Assembly: GCA_023395615.1 (NCBI GenBank)
Contig: JAEWYP010000052.1
Coordinates: 1-32,388 of the forward strand
Source: Bacillota bacterium
Lineage (GTDB): Bacteria; Bacillota; Clostridia; Christensenellales; Aristaeellaceae
DNA: 32,388 nucleotides
Reading direction: 5' to 3'
The translations under genes and the position numbers were made by a program. Shown here piece after piece: positions 24,067 through 30,673 of the stretch. The notes under the pieces were generated by a model. It made no database searches and was not told the origin of the DNA. It saw nothing but the letters and a program-made list of their open reading frames with translations. How positions within the stretch are numbered: position 1 is the first letter of the stretch; every line of letters starts with the position of its first letter.

Positions 24067-24095
24067 GTTGTAACACAGCAAAGCGGGAAAATCAA
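24067..24095 (-). promoter_or_regulatory. Promoter of the MATE-HAD operon
   Basis: Minus strand: -35 TTGATT (24090-24095), 17-base spacer, extended -10 TGT-TACAAC (TACAAC 24067-24072). Confidence 0.5.
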
Positions 24096-24104
24096 GGGTG
24101 GCGC

Positions 24105-24120
24105 GCGGCGCATGCGCCGC
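24105..24120. repeat. 16-base GC palindrome
   Basis: GCGGCGCATGCGCCGC, perfect, in the short gap between the diverging MATE promoter and tRNA promoter. It has no T-run on either side, so it is not a terminator; a shared operator or insulator is possible. Confidence 0.4.
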
Positions 24121-24147
24121 ACGGGCTGAACTTTTTACTGGAAATGC

Positions 24148-24176
24148 TGGACAAACATTTTGGTATTTGCTATAAT
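24148..24176 (+). promoter_or_regulatory. tRNA operon promoter
   Basis: -35 TGGACA (24148-24153), 17-base spacer, perfect extended -10 TGC-TATAAT (TATAAT 24171-24176), 15 bases before the first mature tRNA. Confidence 0.88.
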
Positions 24177-24191
24177 AACTCTCGCTGACGC

Positions 24192-24267
24192 GCCAATATA
24201 GCTCAGCTGGTAGAGCAGCGGTTTCGTAAACCGCAGGTCAAGGGTTCGAGTCCCTTTATTGGCTCCA
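24192..24267 (+). tRNA. tRNA-Thr (anticodon CGT)
   Basis: 76-base cloverleaf with acceptor GCCAATA/TATTGGC, D-stem GCTC/GAGC, anticodon stem GCGGT/ACCGC around loop TTCGTAA (anticodon CGT, 24225-24227), T-loop GTTCGAGTC, discriminator T and an encoded CCA. Reads ACG codons. Confidence 0.96.
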
Positions 24268-24282
24268 TTCCCTTTTCCCCGT

Positions 24283-24359
24283 CGAGGTGTAGCGCAGTTT
24301 GGTAGCGCGTTTGGTTCGGGACCAAAAGGTCGCAGGTTCAAATCCTGTCACCTCGACCA
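24283..24359 (+). tRNA. tRNA-Pro (anticodon CGG)
   Basis: 77-base cloverleaf with acceptor CGAGGTG/CACCTCG, including the C1-G72 pair typical of bacterial proline tRNA, D-stem GCGC/GCGC, anticodon stem TTTGG/CCAAA around loop TTCGGGA (anticodon CGG, 24317-24319), T-loop GTTCAAATC, discriminator A and encoded CCA. Fifteen bases after tRNA-Thr, same transcript. Reads CCG codons. Confidence 0.96.
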
Positions 24360-24361
24360 CG

Positions 24362-24400
24362 AAAACCGCCTGAAATCAACACTTTCAGGTGGTTTTTCTT
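24362..24400 (+). terminator. tRNA operon terminator
   Basis: AACCGCCTGAAA pairs with TTTCAGGTGGTT (one G-U pair) around a 7-base loop and continues into TTTTTCTTTT. AAAA ahead of the stem makes it usable in both directions. Confidence 0.92.
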
Positions 24401-24422
24401 TTCGCGAAAAGCACCTCAAATA

Positions 24423-24770
24423 CATAGTGCCCATCCGGGTATCGTATCGGCGTGGACGATAACCGCTCAGGCTGCTGATTCGATCGTCGTAGTGCTCGTT
24501 CTTCTCCGCCCTTAACTTGTTGGATACTTCCGCTTCCATCAGTTGAGCGCAGAGCCATTCCAGCATGCTGAGCATTGGATCCGCTTCTTCCATACACCGC
24601 AGTAGCAATTCCGTGAGATTTGTGGTATCGCTTTTCTTGGCTATTGGATTGCTCCTCCTTTGTGAATGCCTCAACATCATTCATTCCAGCGGAGTACCAA
24701 TGACTTTGCCATTGCTTTGTGAAATTTCGAACTCTATTATATTCCATCAATTTCCCTGAAATGTATCTTC
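24423..24770 (-). pseudogene. IS256-family transposase 5' remnant, copy 2
   Basis: Minus-strand counterpart of the remnant at 8725-9071; 304 bases (24423-24726) align without gaps, and leader similarity continues to about 24770. The reading frame gives IAKKSDTTNLTELLLRCMEE through YRPRRYDTRMGTM. The start codon after the AGGAGG site has become ATA, so even the short fragment is not translatable from its proper start. After GTM only three more residues (YLR) could be transposase before the sequence runs into the tRNA terminator region. Non-functional. Confidence 0.82.
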
Positions 24771-24858
24771 CCATTCGGTATTCCGGGAGAGATAAAGCAG
24801 ATCAAGCCTGATCACATAGACGGGGCGAATTCACGCGTGGTCTGTTTTGTCGTTTTCC

Positions 24859-24887
24859 TTGCAAATCCGTGCCGGTACGCCTATAAT
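24859..24887 (+). promoter_or_regulatory. Promoter of the duplicated membrane-protein gene
   Basis: -35 TTGCAA (24859-24864), 17-base spacer, perfect -10 TATAAT (24882-24887). Its position rules out translation starts upstream of about 24894. Confidence 0.82.
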
Positions 24888-24957
24888 CAAAACAGAGATA
24901 ATGGTTGGGAAATATGAAAAAGATTCACTGATTAATAAAATCAGGGGGTATATCGTT

Positions 24958-25974
24958 ATGAAAAACCATAAGAAACAAACCCTCAATGGCTTGCCCTATG
25001 TTAACACATGGCAGGGGCTTGTAATTACCCTTGCTGTAAACCTCCTGATCGCCATTGCCCTTTGGTTGCTGGGCTGGATCAGTAGAGACAGTCTGATTCT
25101 GGATGCCTTGATTTGCGGCGCGACCACCAGTATCATCTCTGTTGCGGTGATCTATCCGAAGATACGAAAAATAAGGATGGAAGGCGGCTTGCCCCGGCAG
25201 GTGCCTGAGAACCGGTGGCTGCAAAAGTTGCCGCGTAAACCTGTGCCGCTTACGATTGCGTTAAGCATCCTGTTTGCCGTGTTCATGGGATGCCTGTCGG
25301 TGGCGGTTGTGTGGTTTTTTGAGATTAAAACCTTTACCCCTCTGCGTTTTCTTGTTTGGAAGCTGGCATATTCTTTGGTTCTGTCTGTAAAACTTGCGGA
25401 CCTTGTGATTCTGCGGCTGATGCAGCCGGACTGTATGCAGCCCGACCAGCCTGAGCAGACCGGTACGGCGGCGATCCGTAATCCTTTACCCCGGAAAGAA
25501 ACAATACGGAACCTGTTCAATACCATTACCGATGATTTCGGTTTCAATATGATCATGGGCCTCATTTTTGGCGGAACCTTGCTGGTGGAGGGGCATAATG
25601 TGCTGATCACCGCCACAACCCGTTCCGGCATTGTAATCGGCGGTTTGATTCTGGGGTTTATTCTGTCGTTGCGCATGGTATATCCCGTAACAAAAACAAT
25701 TCGGACATCCCGGGACGCGGGGCAGCTTCCACCGTTTGATAAGCGCACGTGGATCGCCCGCTTGCCGGAAAAGCCGTTTCTCCTGATGCTGGTGCTGATG
25801 CTTCCCATCATGGTCATTTCTGCAGCGGTGTTATGGGCGGTGCTAACGTTCTTTGGCTTTGATATTTTAAACTTCTTCCAATACTTCATCGTTCGTACAA
25901 TCTACGTATCGCTACTGACAAAGCCGGTTACGCAGCTGATTGTACTTCGTTATCGTCAGCCTGCCAAAGCATAG
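24958..25974 (+). CDS. Membrane protein with an internal duplication, function unknown
   Basis: 338 residues, about eight hydrophobic segments. The two halves are related: YPKIRKIRMEGGLPRQVPEN then RWLQKLPRKP (starting near residue 66) matches YPVTKTIRTSRDAGQLPPFD then KRTWIARLPEKP (starting near 242), and each half ends with a similar strand (ADLVILRLMQPD, TQLIVLRYRQPA). So a four-helix unit has been doubled and fused. I do not recognise the family. Start ATG 24958 behind GGGGG; in-frame ATG at 24901 lies only ~7 bases after the expected transcription start. Lower GC than the housekeeping genes suggests a recent arrival. An APH-like kinase gene follows on the same strand. Confidence 0.75.
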   Translation: MKNHKKQTLNGLPYVNTWQGLVITLAVNLLIAIALWLLGWISRDSLILDALICGATTSIISVAVIYPKIRKIRMEGGLPRQVPENRWLQKLPRKPVPLTIALSILFAVFMGCLSVAVVWFFEIKTFTPLRFLVWKLAYSLVLSVKLADLVILRLMQPDCMQPDQPEQTGTAAIRNPLPRKETIRNLFNTITDDFGFNMIMGLIFGGTLLVEGHNVLITATTRSGIVIGGLILGFILSLRMVYPVTKTIRTSRDAGQLPPFDKRTWIARLPEKPFLLMLVLMLPIMVISAAVLWAVLTFFGFDILNFFQYFIVRTIYVSLLTKPVTQLIVLRYRQPAKA

Positions 25975-26139
25975 GGGGATATTGATCGGGAGGGAAGCGT
26001 GTCTGGTAAAGATGTGTTTTCGTTCGGGAAACGATTGTCGACGTATCTTTGGCAGAAAGAATGGGGACAGGTGAAAAGTGCCACCCTGCGGAGCTTGCCC
26101 GCATCCACAGTATGCAGTACGAATGAAAGGAAGAGGCTT

Positions 26140-26958
26140 ATGAACAACTGGGAATATTTTCTGAAAAAATATGGAACCCCGATCGGAAAGGGCGCTCAAT
26201 GCCAGGTGTACAGAAAAGGAGATACGGTATATAAGGTATTAAGCGAAGGCCATGAGCTCTACAGCGCCATGCATGAAGGCTTTGCTCTGGCTCTGGCGCA
26301 GCGTGAAGGGATTCCTGTATCCAATATCCATGGCGTATATACCGAGGGAGGGCATATCGTAATGGAGATGGATTATGTCGCCGGAAAGCCGGTAACAGAT
26401 TTGATTATCGAGGCGGCGCAGAAACGGGACAGGGAAGCGATTGATGCGTATGTGCAGCAGCTTGTGGACTTGCAGGTACAGCTGCACAACCGGACTGCTA
26501 TCGGCTTAGGGGCTGCACGGCAGACCTATGCTGCAGTTTTTGCGAATCCTTCCAACCTTTCAGACGAGCTGCGCGGGAAGCTTTTGGATCGCGTAAACAG
26601 GCTGCCCGATGGTAGCGCGCTGTGCCACAATGATTATCATGCTTTGAATGTGATTAACAATGGGGGAAAACTGATCATCATCGACTGGGATTCCGCAATG
26701 ACCGGCGATCCAGCCGGGGATGTGGCGCATACCTATCTTGTTTCCCTGCTGATGAATGACGTTTTGAATGGAATTTATGATCATTTTGCAGGTCGTTATC
26801 TGGACAAATATCTGGCGCAAACCCATATGAAACGGGAACGAGTGGAGGCCTGGCTACCGGTTCATGCCGCCATTCTATACAGCGCCTTGATTAACGGAGC
26901 CCCTCAGAATGCGAAGATCATGGAGCCCTTTTTATCGGACATTCAATTGTCAATATAA
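26140..26958 (+). CDS. Aminoglycoside phosphotransferase-like (APH) kinase
   Basis: 272 residues with the protein-kinase-like APH fold. N-lobe: GTPIGKGAQCQVYRKGDTVYKVL, with the lysine in YKVL as likely ATP-binding residue. Hinge region IVMEMDYVAGKPV. Catalytic loop LCHNDYHALNVI with D165, and metal-binding IIDWDSA with D182. Substrate cannot be told: relatives phosphorylate aminoglycosides, choline, homoserine or fructosamines, and many in Clostridia are uncharacterised. Start ATG 26140 behind AAGGAAGAGG. About 165 bases separate it from the membrane protein upstream; no terminator is evident between them. Confidence 0.82.
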   Translation: MNNWEYFLKKYGTPIGKGAQCQVYRKGDTVYKVLSEGHELYSAMHEGFALALAQREGIPVSNIHGVYTEGGHIVMEMDYVAGKPVTDLIIEAAQKRDREAIDAYVQQLVDLQVQLHNRTAIGLGAARQTYAAVFANPSNLSDELRGKLLDRVNRLPDGSALCHNDYHALNVINNGGKLIIIDWDSAMTGDPAGDVAHTYLVSLLMNDVLNGIYDHFAGRYLDKYLAQTHMKRERVEAWLPVHAAILYSALINGAPQNAKIMEPFLSDIQLSI

Positions 26959-27101
26959 TGCGCTGCTGATTCCTTGCGGTTGCGGACTGTAGAGCGGAGG
27001 AATGCGGTGGGTTGCCGGAAAGGGTTGTGATGACCCGGATCAGCTAAGCAGCGAAACATGTTTTATACTGCTGGTTTAGGCGGCAAACGAAAAGGAAGCC
27101 T
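26959..27101. other. Intergenic leader, little recognised
   Basis: A TATACT at 27064-27069 could be a -10 box but lacks a -35 at the right distance. No hairpin terminator follows the kinase gene. Confidence 0.35.
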
Positions 27102-27398
27102 ATGAGTGATGCGGTGAGGATGTTTTACATCCCGTATTGTATTTCAAACCGTACCATGGTACGATTCTTTCACTTGGTTGGGTTGTTGTTCGAGGGCGAA
27201 CGAAGAATATGGCATCTTCGCCATATGGATGATCTTTACACACCGGAAAGGGAATCATTAGGAAACTTCGAACCTATGGAACGGAAACTTATGGGGAACA
27301 ACGCCCGAGTAGTTTGGCTTTATAGAACACTGTTGATAATTATCGCGAAAAGGGATTGCCATGTCGTGTTACTGCATTATCGGGGTTCGCATGGGTAA
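27102..27398 (+). CDS. Doubtful small open frame
   Basis: 98 codons with a fair ribosome binding site (AAGGA, five bases before ATG) but no family resemblance, and it overlaps the start of the next gene by 38 bases. The second copy of the downstream unit at 29965 does not have an equivalent upstream frame. The region also contains two overlapping inverted repeats (CGAAGA/TCTTCG at 27201-27220 and ATATGGC/GCCATAT at 27207-27226), so it may be a leader instead of a gene. Confidence 0.2.
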   Translation: MSDAVRMFYIPYCISNRTMVRFFHLVGLLFEGERRIWHLRHMDDLYTPERESLGNFEPMERKLMGNNARVVWLYRTLLIIIAKRDCHVVLLHYRGSHG

Positions 27399-27615
27399 TC
27401 GGGTAGCCAACGCGGTCAGTTTTCAGGAAGCGCTAACGAAGAACGGCTGCATTATCAAGGCCCGCCTTGGGCTGCACGAAGTGAGCGCGGACGCCTGCGC
27501 CAATGATGGTCTGATTGTGCTGCAGCCCTGCGGCGAAAAGGCCGAGAATGAGCGGCTGGTGAAGGAATTGAATACGCTAAAGGGCGTAACTACCAAGCTG
27601 ATTGACCTGAACTGA
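27361..27615 (+). CDS. 84-residue conserved small protein, copy 1 (TM1266/NikR-C-like?)
   Basis: Begins MSCYCIIGVRMGNRVANAVS and contains TKNGCIIKARLGLHE, GLIVLQPCGEKAENERLVKE and GVTTKLIDLN. The strand-helix-strand pattern and the closing G-V-x-x-K-hydrophobic segment resemble small ferredoxin-like (ACT-fold) proteins such as the TM1266 family linked to iron-only hydrogenase; this is a weak, by-eye match. Three cysteines (C3, C5 and the one in GCIIK, plus two further on) could bind a metal. Differs from copy 2 at 7 of 84 residues, and about two thirds of the base changes are silent, so the protein is under selection. Ribosome binding site AAAAGGGA is weaker than in copy 2. Confidence 0.75.
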   Translation: MSCYCIIGVRMGNRVANAVSFQEALTKNGCIIKARLGLHEVSADACANDGLIVLQPCGEKAENERLVKELNTLKGVTTKLIDLN

Positions 27616-27826
27616 CGATCAATGGACCGCCCCGGCGGCGAACCGCCGGCGGACGGAGCAGGTGTGAATGATGACGGAAACCACAGCCTTACCCCGGATG
27701 GAACCCGGGCGCAGGGACAGCGCGCTTTCGCTGGCTCTACGGTTTACGTTGTGTGCGCACGCCTGCTGCAAACTGAATAAAGCGCCTCCCTTTCGCCCCT
27801 GAACCACCAGGTAAGCGCTGAATCAA
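27616..27826 (+). ncRNA. Candidate structured RNA, copy 1 (211 bases)
   Basis: Follows the small gene directly. Only 6 of 211 bases differ from copy 2, against about 23 of 255 in the gene and about 10 of 126 in the tail. By-eye helices: CCGGCGG/CCGCCGG closing a tetraloop (27632-27649), CCCGG/CCGGG, CAGCG/CGCTG, AGCGC/GCGCT enclosing CCTG/CAGG. No open frame on either strand shows protein-like substitution. I do not recognise a known RNA class. It may be a 3' UTR element, an independent small RNA or a leader of the next gene. Confidence 0.5.
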
Positions 27827-27996
27827 TCCCTTTACGCCTGCCTTCGCGGAGCACCGCATCTTCGGCTTCGAAAAGCCTTGAGATAGCGCCACGATTCCTT
27901 CGGCTTTTCTTTACCAAATCTGCGGCACTCCGCTTTGGCAGCCGCGAAGTGATTGAATCAGCTCTTATCTGAGGAACAGAAGGGGAGACCGACGAA

Positions 27997-29001
27997 GTGG
28001 ACAAAATTACAGAGCAAATCCTGCAAAGGCGCATGAATGGGTTGTATCTGTCGCGCAAGTGCGGGGACATCGTTCAGCTTTCCCGGGAACTGCTTGGGCT
28101 GCATTGCTGGTTTCACCGGAATGTGGCTTTTTCCGCGCTGATTCGCGGCGCGGATATCACCGGCTGGAAAAACGCGCTGACTAAAACGTGGCTGTATCGC
28201 GGCACGCTGCACGGTGTGGTGTATGACGAGCTGCCGCAGCTGCTGGCCCTTCATGCCGGGGAATGCTCCTATGAGTGGCTCCTTGGCGAGGCGCAGATGG
28301 CGGAGGTCATTGAACGGGTGACCGCCCTGATGGAAGATGGCGTATACTCCCGCGCCGAAATGCGGCGGATCTTTGCCCACGATTACGACGACGAGGTGAT
28401 CGGCAGGCTTTTTTCGCCGTGGGGCGGCATCTTTGTGTATCTGGCCCGCCTTGGCAAAGTCGCCTTCCGCGATATGACTAGCCGCGACTTTGACCTGATC
28501 GACGCCGAACCGACGCAAACAGCCGACGAGGTGTTGCCCGTGCTGCTCCGCAGGTTCTTTGCGGCGTACGGGCCGGCAACGCTTGCGGACGCGGCGTGGT
28601 TTTTCGGGCTGGGAAACGAGGGCAGGCAAAAGCTGCAAGCGTTGAATCTGGAGGAATTTGCCCGGCTGGAATATCGCGGGAACAGTTATTACTTTGTGGA
28701 CAGCCCCATGGAGACGGGGGAGATTCCGAAGCTTACGCTGCTGTCCGGGTTCGATCCGCTGATCGTGTCCTATACCGAGCGGAGCGCGGTGCTGCCGCCC
28801 GAATACAAAAACGCTGTGATTCTGAAATCGGGGATATGCCTCCCCACCATCGCCCTCAACGGGCAGGTGGCGGGACGGTGGAACCTCCGCAAGAACGAAC
28901 CGATCGTGGAGTTTTTTTCCACGCAACCGCAACGGATGATGGACGAAGCCTATGGGCTGGTGGAAGGCATCCGGCGGAGAACCGCGGGGATCGCGTTTTA
29001 A
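27997..29001 (+). CDS. Winged-helix DNA-binding protein, AlkZ-like (HTH_42) family
   Basis: 334 residues. Tandem winged-helix layout of the AlkZ/YcaQ DNA glycosylase superfamily: RRMNGLYLSR at the start, TWLYRGTLHGVVYDELPQLLAL (the RgTLH-v motif), LARLGKVAFRDM, LRRFFAAYGPATLADAAWFFGL, LLSGFDPLIVSY and NGQVAGRWNLRK. The usual catalytic QxQ or QxD near residue 37 is replaced: the local sequence is LGLHCWFHRN. It may therefore be a non-enzymatic DNA binder or use other residues. Start GTG 27997 behind AAGGGGAG, 36 bases after the duplicated unit, so it could be transcribed through that unit. Relatives excise alkylated or crosslinked bases. Confidence 0.78.
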   Translation: MDKITEQILQRRMNGLYLSRKCGDIVQLSRELLGLHCWFHRNVAFSALIRGADITGWKNALTKTWLYRGTLHGVVYDELPQLLALHAGECSYEWLLGEAQMAEVIERVTALMEDGVYSRAEMRRIFAHDYDDEVIGRLFSPWGGIFVYLARLGKVAFRDMTSRDFDLIDAEPTQTADEVLPVLLRRFFAAYGPATLADAAWFFGLGNEGRQKLQALNLEEFARLEYRGNSYYFVDSPMETGEIPKLTLLSGFDPLIVSYTERSAVLPPEYKNAVILKSGICLPTIALNGQVAGRWNLRKNEPIVEFFSTQPQRMMDEAYGLVEGIRRRTAGIAF

Positions 29002-29091
29002 CGCCTGCTTTCGACACGGGCTGTGCCGGCCGACCGTGGGTAAAAAGATGGCCGAAGAGTACAGCAACGCAACGGATGGGAGGAACAACGC

Positions 29092-29709
29092 ATGAATATC
29101 GAGATTCGACCCCTGACGCCCGACCTGGCGGAAGAATATGCGCGGTTTTTTGATACAACGCCGCATGACGATTGCAGGGAGGAGCATCGATGCTATTGCG
29201 TGCCCTGGTGCAGCGATGATTGCAGCGGGGACTATGAGGCCAGATACCTGTCCTCGGCTGAGAAACGAAGGCAATACGCCATCCAATGTGTCAAAAATGG
29301 CGCTATCCGGGGGTATCTGGCTTATGCCGGCGGCAAGGCTGTGGGCTGGTGTAACGCCAATGATAAAGCGGTTTGCCAGAAATGCTACGGCTGGCGGCGG
29401 TATCTGGGTTACGTGCCTGCCGAGGCATCCGACGCGGGGATCAAAGTGAAATCCGTATTCTGCTTCACCGTTGCGCCGGAAATGAAAAGGCACGGCGTTG
29501 CGACGCGCCTGTTGCAACGTGTATGTAATGATGCCGCTCAGGAGGGCTTTGATTTTGTGGAGGCGTATCCGAATCGGGAACCTGTCGACGAAGCCCTGAA
29601 GAACTGCGGCCCAATCGAAATGTACAGAAAATGCGGATTCTCGATGTGCCTTGAAGCGGAGCAGGAGTTTGTAATGAGAAAACAGTTGAATACTCCCCGG
29701 ACATCCTGA
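29092..29709 (+). CDS. Cysteine-rich GNAT-family acetyltransferase
   Basis: 205 residues. The GNAT core is seen as GYLAYAGGKAVGWCNAN, KSVFCFTVAPEMKRHGVATRLLQRVCNDA (acetyl-CoA loop KRHGVA) and FVEAYPNRE ... MYRKCGFSMC. The N-terminal third carries a cysteine cluster (C28, C34, C36, C40 and C44 in DDCREEHRCYCVPWCSDDCS), followed by CQKCYG further on, suggesting metal binding or a redox-sensitive site. This CYC-x2-W layout is familiar from uncharacterised Clostridia GNATs. Start ATG behind GGGAGGAAC. 90 bases downstream of the winged-helix gene, probably the same transcript. Confidence 0.85.
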   Translation: MNIEIRPLTPDLAEEYARFFDTTPHDDCREEHRCYCVPWCSDDCSGDYEARYLSSAEKRRQYAIQCVKNGAIRGYLAYAGGKAVGWCNANDKAVCQKCYGWRRYLGYVPAEASDAGIKVKSVFCFTVAPEMKRHGVATRLLQRVCNDAAQEGFDFVEAYPNREPVDEALKNCGPIEMYRKCGFSMCLEAEQEFVMRKQLNTPRTS

Positions 29710-29767
29710 ATTCCACAGGAACGGATGGCGCAAATTGTGAAGCGAAATAAAAGGATAACGGAGTGGC

Positions 29768-29796
29768 TTGATCCGTCATGCGATATGCGTTACAAT
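29768..29796 (+). promoter_or_regulatory. Promoter ahead of duplicated unit copy 2
   Basis: -35 TTGATC (29768-29773), 17-base spacer, -10 TACAAT (29791-29796), about 170 bases before the repeat unit. The rest of the 287-base gap after the GNAT gene shows no gene. Confidence 0.5.
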
Positions 29797-29996
29797 GACT
29801 TTGGGCCTTGGATTGCGTAGAGAAGGAATTTGAACCCGCGAATCAATCCGGCGTTGCCCTGTCTGCCGGATAACAGAGAACAGAACGGACGGCAGGAACC
29901 AAGCCGTTCAACAAGGTGATTCGGGTTTGCCCCGGCAGGAAGAAAGGGTTTCAATCGGCGGCAGACTGTTGATAATCGTCGTAAGGAGGGATTGCC

Positions 29997-30251
29997 ATGT
30001 CGTGTTACTACATTATCGGGGTTCGCATGGATAACCGGGTGGCCAATGCAATCAGCTTTCAGGAAGCGTTAACGAAGAACGGCTGTATTATCAAGGCCCG
30101 CCTTGGGCTGCACGAAGTGAGCGCCGACGCCTGCGCCAACGATGGTCTGATTATGCTGCAGCCCTGCGGCGAAAAGGCCGAGATCGAGCGGCTGGTGAAG
30201 GAACTGAACGCGCTCAAGGGCGTGACCGCGAAGCTGATTGACCTGAACTGA
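29997..30251 (+). CDS. 84-residue conserved small protein, copy 2
   Basis: MSCYYIIGVRMDNRVANAIS ... TKNGCIIKARLGLHE ... GVTAKLIDLN. Paralogue of the gene at 27361 with seven replacements (C5Y, G12D, V19I, V53M, N63I, T72A, T77A by alignment). Its ribosome binding site, AAGGAGGG eight bases before ATG, is stronger. Possible TM1266-like/ACT-fold regulator, as argued for copy 1; function unproven. It precedes lysA by 422 bases. Confidence 0.78.
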   Translation: MSCYYIIGVRMDNRVANAISFQEALTKNGCIIKARLGLHEVSADACANDGLIMLQPCGEKAEIERLVKELNALKGVTAKLIDLN

Positions 30252-30462
30252 CGATCAATGAACCGCCCCGGCGGAGACCCGCCGGCGGACGGAGCAGGTG
30301 TGAATGATGACGGAAACCACAGCCTTACCCCGGATGGAACCCGGGCGCAGGGACAGCGCGCTTTCGCTGGCTCTACGGTTTGCGTTGTGTGCGCACGCCT
30401 GTTGCAAACTGAATAAAGCGCCTCCCCTTCGCCCCTGAACCACCAGGTAAGCGCTGAATCAA
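30252..30462 (+). ncRNA. Candidate structured RNA, copy 2 (211 bases)
   Basis: Same length as copy 1. In the first hairpin (30268-30285) the seven-bp stem is unchanged while the tetraloop reads AGAC instead of CGAA. GTTTGC/GCAAAC pairs fully here but has one A-C mismatch in copy 1. The rest of the gap to lysA holds the repeat tail and two small hairpins. Confidence 0.5.
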
Positions 30463-30606
30463 CGCCTGCCTTCGCGGAGCACCGCATCTTCGGGTTCGAA
30501 AAGCCTTGAAATAGCGCCACGATTCCTTCGGCTCTTCTTGCCCAAATCTGCAACACTCCGCTTTGGCAACCGTGAAGTGATGGAATCATCGCTTACCTGG
30601 GGCGCT

Positions 30607-30657
30607 CCCGCCGTGGCAAAAATCAGGCGGGGGTACGTTTTCCGTAACCAGAAAACG
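30607..30657 (+). promoter_or_regulatory. Two small hairpins in the lysA leader
   Basis: CCCGCC/GGCGGG (30607-30612, 30626-30631) and CGTTTTC/GAAAACG (30636-30642, 30651-30657). They lie just ahead of the lysA ribosome binding site. Neither resembles the lysine riboswitch core, which is far larger. Confidence 0.35.
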
Positions 30658-30673
30658 AATGGGAGGCGTTGAT

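Larger units (their letters stand above)
27329..27960 (+). repeat. Duplicated gene-plus-non-coding unit, copy 1 (632 bp)
   Basis: Homologous end to end with 29965-30588: a 32-base leader, an 84-codon gene, a 211-base non-coding segment and a 126-base tail. The only length difference is eight extra bases (TCCCTTTA at 27827-27834). The two units are direct repeats flanking two unrelated genes. Confidence 0.9.
29965..30588 (+). repeat. Duplicated gene-plus-non-coding unit, copy 2 (624 bp)
   Basis: Direct repeat of 27329-27960. The gene part is about 91% identical, the middle 211 bases about 97%, the tail about 92% (counted by eye). Confidence 0.9.

Noticed and set aside
24192..24770. tRNA-Pro 3' end as an integration site
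   Set aside because: No integrase gene and no repeated copy of the tRNA 3' end were found; the adjacent IS256 fragment does not use tRNA sites.
27619..27807. 62-codon minus-strand frame conserved in both repeat units (also 30255-30443)
   Set aside because: Its start codon has no ribosome binding site, and of the very few base changes between copies four alter the protein, which is not the pattern of a selected gene; a structured RNA explains the conservation better.
27958..29733. 591-codon open frame on the minus strand
   Set aside because: Antisense shadow of the AlkZ-like and GNAT genes, both of which have clear motifs and Shine-Dalgarno sites on the plus strand.
27329..30588. Diversity-generating retroelement (template/variable repeat pair)
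   Set aside because: Differences between the two copies are not concentrated at adenines, and no reverse transcriptase or Avd gene is present.
30589..30673. Lysine riboswitch ahead of lysA
   Set aside because: Only two short hairpins are present; the lysine riboswitch core of about 170 bases with its conserved junction is missing.
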